Part shown: positions 1 through 5,493 of the stretch, piece after piece
Numbering within the stretch: position 1 is the stretch's first letter
Layout of the letters: each line of letters opens with the position of its first letter
Assembly: GCA_027364815.1 (NCBI GenBank)
Contig: DAHXOQ010000096.1
Location: 1 to 9,474, forward strand
DNA from: Acidobacteriaceae bacterium
GTDB lineage: Bacteria; Acidobacteriota; Terriglobia; Terriglobales; Acidobacteriaceae
Direction: 5' to 3'
DNA: 9,474 bases
The notes under the pieces: generated by a model
What the model saw: only the letters and a program-made list of their open reading frames with translations
The model's database searches: none
Told to the model about the DNA's origin: nothing
Translations under genes and position numbers: made by a program

Positions 1-2005
1 CTTCGGAACAGGCGCCGTCAAAGTCACACCCGCGCACGATCCCAACGATTACGCGCTTGGCCTGCGCCCTCATCTTGAAAACATCAACATCATGGCCGAC
101 AAGGGCCAGATCAACGCTGCCGGCGGAGTTTACGCCGGGCTTGATCGCTACGTAGCGCGCAAAAAAATCGTTGCTGATCTTGAAGCAGCCGGGCTTCTCG
201 TCGGCATCAAGGATCACACCAACAACGTCGGCCACTGCGACCGCTGCAAGACCACCGTTGAGCCGCGCCTTTCAACGCAATGGTTCATTGCCGTCAACAA
301 GAAAGTGAATCTGAATGGTGTGGAATCTTCCATCGCAGGACGCGCCATTGAAGTTGTAAACCAGGAAAAAATTCGCTTCACGCCCGATCAGTACAAAAAA
401 ACTTACCTCAGTTGGATGGAGAATATCCACGATTGGTGCATCAGCCGCCAACTCTGGTGGGGTCATCGCATCCCCGCGTGGCATTGCGCTGATTGCCGCA
501 AGATCACCGTCGCAAAAGAAACACCAGCCGCAGGTTCGCATTGCGCGTCGAAAAAAATCTCTCAAGAGACCGACGTACTGGACACATGGTTTTCGTCGGG
601 CTTGTTGCCCGTCTCCGTTTTCGGCTGGCCTGGCTTCGATGGCAAACCAGGCTCAGGGCTCACTCGCGCTGACTTTGATACTTTCTATCCAACCGGCGTA
701 CTCGTCACTGGTTTTGACATTTTGTTTTTCTGGGTCGCGCGCATGGTCATGCTCGGCTGCTGGTTCTCGGCCGACGTTCCGATGCCCGATGGCTCTCCGC
801 GTCCGCTCTCGGAAACAGTTCCCTTCCGCGAGGTTTATATTCACGCGCTTGTCCGCGATGCGAATCGCGAAAAGATGTCCAAGACCAAGGGCAACGTCAT
901 TGATCCGATCGAGATCGTCGAAAAATTCGGCACCGATGCGGTGCGTTTCACGCTCGCCTCCATGGCCTCGCCCGGAACCGCCATCGCCTTCAACGTTTCG
1001 CGCACCGAGGGCTATCGCGCCTTCGCCAACAAAATCTGGAACTCCGCACGCTTCGTTTTCATGAACGTAGACCGCGCCGCAGAAATAGGCATCAATGTAG
1101 ATCCGAGTGCGCTCGGAGGAATGCCGACAGCATCTCCTACAGATCCGCTCGAAGCCCGTTGGATCGTCGCCGAGTTCCACGCAGTCGCCGCATCCGTCAA
1201 CGAGTCACTGAAAAATTATCGTTATGACGACGCAGCCAACGCCATCTACCAATTCTTCTGGCATGAGTTCTGCGATTGGTACCTGGAGATCGTAAAACTC
1301 CGCCTCGACTTCAGCGAAACCGCCGACAAAGCCGCGACCAAGTCCGCGCTCACAACGCTGCTTTCAGTCTTCGAAGCTTCACTGCGACTTCTCTCGCCCT
1401 TCATGCCCTTCATCACCGAAGAGATCTGGCATGCAATCTACGATGGCAATCCGCCGGCAAAATCCATCGCATTGACGCAGTACCCCGGCGATGACGAGAA
1501 AGTATCTTCCTCACTCGCTTCCTCCATGATCGAGATGCAGGAGATTCAGCGCATTATCACCACTCTGCGCGCGCTGCGCAAAGATTGCGGTGTGCCTGAA
1601 GGCGAAAGCGTCTCTGCAAAAATCTACTCCAACGTCCAACGCGGCCTGCGCGCCGTCGGATTTGTTCCGCAACATCAGGAACTCATCGGCAGACTCGCGC
1701 GTGTCACCGAGTTGCTCGTCGTGACCGAACCCTTCAAGGGCGAAGTGACAAAATCCGAACCCGACTTCGACGTTTCCATTCACTACGAACGCACCATCGA
1801 CGTACCCGCCGAGCGTGAACGCCTGGGCAAGGAAATTCTCAAACTCGAGAAAGGTCTTGATGCCGCAGCACGTCAGTTGGGTAATGATGGCTTCCTGGCC
1901 AAAGCGCCTGCGCATGTTGTTGAAGGCCTCAAGAAGCAGCAAGCCGAAACGCAACTCCTGCTCGACAAGGCAAAGGCCGCGCTAGCTTCCCTGCCCCAGG
2001 AATAA
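1..2005 (+). CDS. valS: Valyl-tRNA synthetase, C-terminal part (5' end outside window)
   Basis: Cytoplasmic class Ia aminoacyl-tRNA synthetase that charges tRNA-Val with valine and edits mischarged threonine. The frame is open from base 2, so the start codon and the HIGH motif lie upstream; about 667 codons are visible of a protein usually near 900-950 residues. Seen in order: the end of the CP1 editing domain (GTGAVKVTPAHDPNDY, from base 5); CxxC pairs at 236-247 and 485-496; the WCISRQLWWGHRIP segment; DVLDTWFSSGL from base 572; the catalytic KMSKT loop at 872-886 (T in place of the last S of KMSKS); an anticodon-binding helical domain with WHEFCDWYLE near 1260-1290; and a charged C-terminal coiled-coil tail from about base 1800, typical of ValRS. 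Oddity: the second zinc knuckle keeps only one of its two usual cysteines (see findings). Stop TAA at 2003. An initiation site at the internal ATG at 92 is not real, because the homologous sequence continues upstream of it. Confidence 0.97.
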   Translation, partial: FGTGAVKVTPAHDPNDYALGLRPHLENINIMADKGQINAAGGVYAGLDRYVARKKIVADLEAAGLLVGIKDHTNNVGHCDRCKTTVEPRLSTQWFIAVNKKVNLNGVESSIAGRAIEVVNQEKIRFTPDQYKKTYLSWMENIHDWCISRQLWWGHRIPAWHCADCRKITVAKETPAAGSHCASKKISQETDVLDTWFSSGLLPVSVFGWPGFDGKPGSGLTRADFDTFYPTGVLVTGFDILFFWVARMVMLGCWFSADVPMPDGSPRPLSETVPFREVYIHALVRDANREKMSKTKGNVIDPIEIVEKFGTDAVRFTLASMASPGTAIAFNVSRTEGYRAFANKIWNSARFVFMNVDRAAEIGINVDPSALGGMPTASPTDPLEARWIVAEFHAVAASVNESLKNYRYDDAANAIYQFFWHEFCDWYLEIVKLRLDFSETADKAATKSALTTLLSVFEASLRLLSPFMPFITEEIWHAIYDGNPPAKSIALTQYPGDDEKVSSSLASSMIEMQEIQRIITTLRALRKDCGVPEGESVSAKIYSNVQRGLRAVGFVPQHQELIGRLARVTELLVVTEPFKGEVTKSEPDFDVSIHYERTIDVPAERERLGKEILKLEKGLDAAARQLGNDGFLAKAPAHVVEGLKKQQAETQLLLDKAKAALASLPQE

Positions 2006-2026
2006 CATTGCCGATTGTTTGTTAGT

Positions 2027-2075
2027 AACTGAGAGCTGACAATTTAAAACTGACAACTGAGAACAGAGAACTGTA
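2027..2075. repeat. Degenerate tandem heptamer array (7 units of AACTGAG type)
   Basis: Seven consecutive 7-base units can be read in register between valS and nadC: AACTGAG, AGCTGAC, AATTTAA, AACTGAC, AACTGAG, AACAGAG, AACTGTA. Most differ from an AACTGA(G/C) consensus at one or two positions; the third unit is the most decayed. Heptanucleotide tandem repeats of this kind are known as intergenic repeats in cyanobacteria, and I recall similar runs in acidobacterial genomes, but that link is from memory only. The array ends 22 bp before the nadC start codon and overlaps a candidate promoter. It is not a CRISPR: the units are too short and there are no spacers. Confidence 0.7.
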
Positions 2076-2079
2076 AAAT
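2050..2079 (+). promoter_or_regulatory. Candidate sigma70-type promoter for nadC-birA
   Basis: CTGACA at 2050-2055 matches the -35 consensus at 5 of 6 bases. TAAAAT at 2074-2079 matches the -10 consensus at 5 of 6. The spacer is 18 bp. Transcription would start near 2086, leaving a leader of only about 12 nt that begins at the Shine-Dalgarno, which is unusually short. The -35 lies inside the heptamer array, whose units contain CTGAC by nature, so some of the match may be chance. It is a reasonable site for a promoter because nadC is separated from valS by 92 bp, while nadC and birA are nearly contiguous. Confidence 0.4.
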
Positions 2080-2097
2080 ATCTGTAAGGTACCACCG

Positions 2098-2982
2098 ATG
2101 GAATGGAAGAACACACGCATTGACGCGCTTCTGGAACAGGCCCTGCTGGAGGATCACGCGCCGGATGATACAACCACGCATCTGACCATCCCTGAAGATC
2201 TGCAGGCCACCGCGCAAATCATCGCGCGGCAGGATCTGGTCGTCTGCGGGCTCGGAGCCGTCACGCGCATTCTCCAACTCTTCTGCAATCTCGATTCACA
2301 CACCGGATCCAATTCGCGTTTTGAAGTCGTCAGCCACCCTGAAATCTTCGATGGAGTCCGCGTCAAAAAGGGCCAGGTCCTCGCTGTCATACGCCACAAC
2401 GCGCGCGTGTTGCTCAGTTGTGAGCGCGTGATTCTCAATTTCATGCAGCACCTCAGCGGCATCGCCACACTTACACGCAAGTACGTTGACGCAATCAAGG
2501 GAACTTCAGCGCACGTTCTGGACACGCGCAAAACTATCCCGGGTTTGCGCCACCTTGAAAAGTACGCGGTCCTCTGCGGTGGTGGAACTAATCATCGCCT
2601 CGACCTCTCCTCCGCCATTCTCATCAAGAACAACCACATCTCACTCGGCGGCGGAATTCAGGCCGTGCTCACGCGCACCCTTGAAAATCGCAAACAAGGC
2701 CAGCGTGTTCAGGTTGAGGTCCGCACCCCGGCCGAACTTGACGAAGCGATTCTCTATGGCGCTGAAGCCGTCCTCCTCGATAATATGACTCCCGCTGAAG
2801 TGAAGCGTTCAGTCGAACGTGTGCGCATGGAAAAGCGCTGGATTCCCACCGAAGCTTCTGGCGGCATTGTTCTTGACAACATTCGTTCCTACGCAGAGAC
2901 CGGCGTCGAGTTCATCAGCGTCGGCGCACTCACCCACTCCGCCAAAGCCGCAGATATCTCCATGCGCATCTCGGCTGAGTGA
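2098..2982 (+). CDS. nadC: Nicotinate-nucleotide pyrophosphorylase (quinolinate phosphoribosyltransferase)
   Basis: Converts quinolinate and PRPP to nicotinate mononucleotide, CO2 and pyrophosphate, the last dedicated step of de novo NAD synthesis; cytoplasmic. At 294 aa the length is normal for the family. Seen: an N-terminal open-faced sandwich domain (residues ~1-115) with the acidic DHAPDDTTT start; then the barrel domain with all usual active-site elements: DTRKTIPGLR (D142, R144, K145, R151), GGGTNHR with H166 and R167, LIKNNH (K177 to H180), E207 in QVEVRTP, LLDN (D228, N229) and EASGG (E252 to G256). The start is ATG at 2098, preceded by TAAGG at 2085-2089 with an 8-base spacing. birA follows 13 bp after the stop, so the two are very likely one transcript. 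No nadA or nadB is in view. Confidence 0.96.
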   Translation: MEWKNTRIDALLEQALLEDHAPDDTTTHLTIPEDLQATAQIIARQDLVVCGLGAVTRILQLFCNLDSHTGSNSRFEVVSHPEIFDGVRVKKGQVLAVIRHNARVLLSCERVILNFMQHLSGIATLTRKYVDAIKGTSAHVLDTRKTIPGLRHLEKYAVLCGGGTNHRLDLSSAILIKNNHISLGGGIQAVLTRTLENRKQGQRVQVEVRTPAELDEAILYGAEAVLLDNMTPAEVKRSVERVRMEKRWIPTEASGGIVLDNIRSYAETGVEFISVGALTHSAKAADISMRISAE

Positions 2983-2998
2983 GGCAAACAATCGCGTG
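2979..2998 (+). promoter_or_regulatory. Ribosome binding site and GTG start that set the birA N-terminus
   Basis: GTGAGG at 2979-2984 overlaps the nadC stop codon (TGA 2980-2982) and lies 11 bases before GTG at 2996-2998. This GTG gives a protein that opens just before the biotin ligase catalytic domain. The frame stays open upstream to about 2819, but that stretch lies wholly inside nadC and reads as a low-complexity serine/proline shadow, so it is not counted as coding. Overlap of the binding site with the nadC stop suggests translational coupling. Confidence 0.55.
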
Positions 2999-3835
2999 TA
3001 CATTCTTGCAGAAATTGAAGCTGCACTCCACCCCCACGGCTTCTCAGGCGGGCTGCATTATCAATCTGTAACCGGCTCTACGAATACAGACGCGCGCGAA
3101 GCCGCACTCGCCGGGGCGCCACACGGCAGCATCTGGCTCGCCGATGCGCAAACCTCAGGTCGAGGACGCGCGGATCATCGCTGGGAATCGGAGTCGGGCA
3201 AGGGGCTTTATCTCAGCATTCTTCTCCGCCCCAAACTAGCCGCACAATACCTGCAATGGCTTCCCCTCGCAACAGGTCTCGCTGCCGCGCGAGCCACACA
3301 TGCTTGTACCGGACTCACCGTCGATATACGCTGGCCGAATGATCTGCTCATCGGCCCGCGCAAACTCGGCGGCATTCTGGTCGAATCCAAGCTTACGTCT
3401 AATACTGATCCGCCCTCTGCCGAGTTCGTCATTGTCGGCATAGGAATCAACGTTTATCAGCTGGTTCTGCCGCTGGAACTGGATGCAACCTCAATCGCGC
3501 TGGAACTCGAACGAAACTCTCAGCGTAATCAAACACCTCCAAAACATCCGTCCCAACGTCAGCAACTTCTTCTGGCACTTTTGAAAACTTTTCCTGAAGA
3601 ATATCTCTCCCTCCATACGGTGGAAGGCCGTCATGCACTCCCCGTGCGACTGTTGCAAACCTCATCATGGCTGACTGGCCGCTCTGTCCGGGTTCACGGT
3701 CCACAGGCTTGTACTGGAGTAACAGCGGGGCTGGACGCAAATGGAATGTTGCTGGTTGAAACTGAAACCGGAATTCAAACCATCACCACCGGCGGAATCC
3801 GCGCGCTCGCCTCTGCCCACCAACGCACATATTGA
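2996..3835 (+). CDS. birA: Biotin--[acetyl-CoA-carboxylase] ligase, catalytic-only form
   Basis: Activates biotin with ATP to biotinyl-5'-AMP and transfers it to the carrier lysine of biotin-dependent carboxylases; cytoplasmic. The 279-aa product has the ligase catalytic domain: STNTDA (S28-A33), TSGRGR (G55-R58, adenylate-binding loop), RWPNDLL (W113-D116), KLGGILVES with the catalytic lysine K123, and IVGIGINV. A C-terminal SH3-like BPL_C domain follows (from about residue 228, GRSVRVHG... to TTGGIRAL). There is no N-terminal winged-helix DNA-binding domain, so it should be a monofunctional ligase and not a biotin-operon repressor like E. coli BirA. Oddity: the loop reads GRGRADH, where E. 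coli has GRGRRGR, so the last arginine is a histidine (H61). The start at GTG 2996 is chosen from the ribosome binding site at the nadC stop and from the family N-terminus. Confidence 0.93.
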   Translation: MYILAEIEAALHPHGFSGGLHYQSVTGSTNTDAREAALAGAPHGSIWLADAQTSGRGRADHRWESESGKGLYLSILLRPKLAAQYLQWLPLATGLAAARATHACTGLTVDIRWPNDLLIGPRKLGGILVESKLTSNTDPPSAEFVIVGIGINVYQLVLPLELDATSIALELERNSQRNQTPPKHPSQRQQLLLALLKTFPEEYLSLHTVEGRHALPVRLLQTSSWLTGRSVRVHGPQACTGVTAGLDANGMLLVETETGIQTITTGGIRALASAHQRTY

Positions 3836-3860
3836 ACCCCCGCGCTCAAACTCGTATAGT
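3832..3860 (+). promoter_or_regulatory. Candidate sigma70-type promoter P1 for coaX
   Basis: TTGAAC at 3832-3837 (4 of 6 to -35) and TATAGT at 3855-3860 (5 of 6 to -10) are 17 bp apart. The -35 overlaps the birA stop codon. It sits in the 103-bp gap before coaX, where a promoter for the coaX-hypothetical-rlmD group would be expected. Assigned by eye only. Confidence 0.35.
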
Positions 3861-3867
3861 CGAAGAA

Positions 3868-3895
3868 GGGTTTGAAAGAAGATTTTCTTTCTCCC
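3868..3895. other. Hairpin/dyad between birA and coaX
   Basis: A perfect 7-bp inverted repeat, GAAAGAA at 3874-3880 and TTCTTTC at 3885-3891 around a 4-base GATT loop, flanked by GGG (3868-3870) and CCC (3893-3895) that can pair across a small internal loop. It lies in the spacer between the -35 and -10 of candidate promoter P2. No T-run follows directly, so it is a poor intrinsic terminator for birA; an operator is possible but unsupported beyond the symmetry. Confidence 0.4.
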
Positions 3896-3900
3896 ATATT
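3872..3900 (+). promoter_or_regulatory. Candidate sigma70-type promoter P2 for coaX
   Basis: TTGAAA at 3872-3877 (5 of 6 to -35) and CATATT at 3895-3900 (4 of 6 to -10) are 17 bp apart. A start near 3907 would give a leader of about 32 nt with a good Shine-Dalgarno (AAAGG, 3929-3933) before the coaX ATG. P1 and P2 may be alternatives; only one needs to be real. Confidence 0.35.
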
Positions 3901-3938
3901 GCACACACTCAGAATCACTGCTCCAGATAAAGGTTCCC

Positions 3939-4742
3939 ATGCTCCTTGCGCTAGACGTTGGCAACACAAATACCGTCCTCGGGCTTTACAACATTGACGC
4001 GGAGAATGCTCCGCTCGTCGCCAACTGGCGCGTCACCACGCACCTCACGCAAACCGTCGACGAGTACGGCATGCTCTTCCTCAATCTCTTCCGAATGAAC
4101 TCGCTCGACGCCGGCACCGTCAGCCACATCATCATCTCTTCTGTCGTTCCGCCGCTTGAGACCACTCTGCGTCGCGTCTGCGAAAAATACTTTAACAAGC
4201 AACCAACCTTCCTCGGCCCCGGAGTCAAATCGGGAATGCCTATCCTCGTCGAGAATCCAGCCGAGCTTGGCGCTGACCGCCTGGCCGACTGCGTTGCCGC
4301 ATTTGAGCGCTACGGTGGCCCCACCATCGTCGTCGACTTTGGCACTGCCACAAAATTCGAGGCCATCTCCGAACGTGGTGAGTATCTCGGCGGTGCCATT
4401 GCACCCGGACTCGGCATCAGTGCCGACGCGCTCTTCAACCGCGCCGCGAAATTATTCCGCATTGACATCAAGCGTCCACCCAAGGTCATCGGCACCAACA
4501 CTATCAGTCACCTGCAGAGCGGTCTCTACTTCGGCTACATCGGACTCGTTGATGGCATCCTCGAACGCATGATCGCCGAGCTCGGCACTCCGAAGGCCGT
4601 CGTCGCAACCGGCGGGCTGGCGCGCATGATCGCCGAAGATTCGCGCTTCATCACCACGATTGACGACATGCTCACCCTCGATGGTCTTCGCATCATCTTC
4701 GAGCGCAACCGCAACGCGCGTACACGCAGTAACGCGCACTGA
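3939..4742 (+). CDS. coaX: Type III pantothenate kinase
   Basis: Phosphorylates pantothenate to 4'-phosphopantothenate, the first step of CoA synthesis; cytoplasmic, an ASKHA-fold enzyme normally active as a dimer and not inhibited by CoA. The 267-aa length fits. Seen: the N-terminal phosphate loop LDVGNTN (D6-T10), SSVVPPLE, FLGPGVKSGMPI, the substrate-binding GADR (G111-R114), the second phosphate motif DFGTAT (D133-T138), then GEYLGGAIAPG and VATGGLA near the C-terminus. Oddity: the residue after DFGTAT is lysine (K139), where a threonine is common in the family. The start is ATG 3939 with AAAGG five bases upstream. It begins a tight three-gene run with the hypothetical gene and rlmD, and follows birA; the pairing of coaX with birA is known from other bacteria, including fused forms in Neisseria. 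Confidence 0.95.
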   Translation: MLLALDVGNTNTVLGLYNIDAENAPLVANWRVTTHLTQTVDEYGMLFLNLFRMNSLDAGTVSHIIISSVVPPLETTLRRVCEKYFNKQPTFLGPGVKSGMPILVENPAELGADRLADCVAAFERYGGPTIVVDFGTATKFEAISERGEYLGGAIAPGLGISADALFNRAAKLFRIDIKRPPKVIGTNTISHLQSGLYFGYIGLVDGILERMIAELGTPKAVVATGGLARMIAEDSRFITTIDDMLTLDGLRIIFERNRNARTRSNAH

Positions 4743-4750
4743 GCACTACT

Positions 4751-5479
4751 GTGAACGAGACCCTCAACTACTTCAACTATTTCAGCGAGATCGAGCAGCG
4801 CTTCGGGCAACGTCGCGGTTCGCTGCTGCTGCTTTCAACACTCGATTGGGCGCTGATTGAAACCTGGCGCGAGGCCGACATTCCGCTGGAGGCGGTGCTG
4901 CGCGGCATTGATTCCGCCTTCGACAAATACGAAGCGCGCAAGAAGCGCGCCTCCATGCGCCGCATCAACGGACTCGCCTGGTGCGCGCAGGCAGTCCTCG
5001 ATGCTGCAGAAGAACTTCGCGAGGCTTCTATTGGCGTAAACGCCGAATCCAGGCACGCGAGTGCAATCTCCGGTTTCGAACTCGGTCGCATCATCGCGCA
5101 TCTTGAATCAAATGCCAAAGCGCTTCACGCCTCCTCAATCGCTTCCGCTGCCTGCTCCGAGATCGCCGCACATCTGCGCACTCAACTCGACATTCTTCGC
5201 ACTCAATCAGCCGCGCAATCCACACAAGATCTCAATGTTGAAAATCTCGAGCGAACATTGGTAGTACTCGAAGAAAAACTTTTCGCCGCGCTCAGCACAG
5301 CAGCCTCCGTTGAGCAACTCGTCACAATCAAAGAGCACGTCGCGCGCGAACTTGCGCCTTACCGCACCCGCATGAGCGTTGATCAACTCCGCCAGGTAGA
5401 AAAGCAATTCCTTCACAAACGCTTGCTTGAAGAAGCCCAGCTCGAGCGGCTCAGCCTCTTCTATATGAAACACGAATAA
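4751..5479 (+). CDS. Conserved-looking helical protein of unknown function
   Basis: I do not recognise a characterised family. The 242-aa product begins at GTG 4751, only 8 bp after the coaX stop, with a weak TGAG as possible binding site; no in-frame ATG occurs until about residue 69. The N-terminal ~70 residues look structured: an aromatic start (NYFNYF), then a DWALIETW helix, IPLEAVLRGID and a basic patch (KKRASMRR). The middle (~residues 80-180) is rich in Ala, Glu, Ser and Leu and predicted helical by eye. The C-terminal ~45 residues (ELAPYRTRMS... to LSLFYMKHE) again look like a conserved amphipathic block. There is no signal peptide, membrane segment, cysteine cluster or nucleotide-binding loop, so it should be cytoplasmic. 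Codon use and frame behaviour match its neighbours, supporting a real gene. Co-transcription with coaX and rlmD is likely. A role in RNA or ribosome biology can only be guessed from the neighbour. Confidence 0.85.
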   Translation: MNETLNYFNYFSEIEQRFGQRRGSLLLLSTLDWALIETWREADIPLEAVLRGIDSAFDKYEARKKRASMRRINGLAWCAQAVLDAAEELREASIGVNAESRHASAISGFELGRIIAHLESNAKALHASSIASAACSEIAAHLRTQLDILRTQSAAQSTQDLNVENLERTLVVLEEKLFAALSTAASVEQLVTIKEHVARELAPYRTRMSVDQLRQVEKQFLHKRLLEEAQLERLSLFYMKHE

Positions 5480-5493
5480 CAAACGCGGAGAGC

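Noticed and set aside
161..557. Three A7 tracts in valS (161-167, 395-401, 551-557), all in phase as AAA AAA
   Set aside because: They could be slippage sites, but each simply encodes Lys-Lys, no stimulator structure is apparent, and the shifted frames give no sensible product.
653..1180. 175-codon open frame on the - strand over valS
   Set aside because: Covers the catalytic KMSKT region of valS in antisense; no family features and no ribosome binding context of note.
2027..2075. CRISPR-like array
   Set aside because: Units are 7 bases, contiguous and without spacers, and no cas gene is present.
2819..2995. Longer birA beginning inside nadC
   Set aside because: The added residues are a serine/proline-rich misreading of nadC; they do not encode the winged helix of bifunctional BirA.
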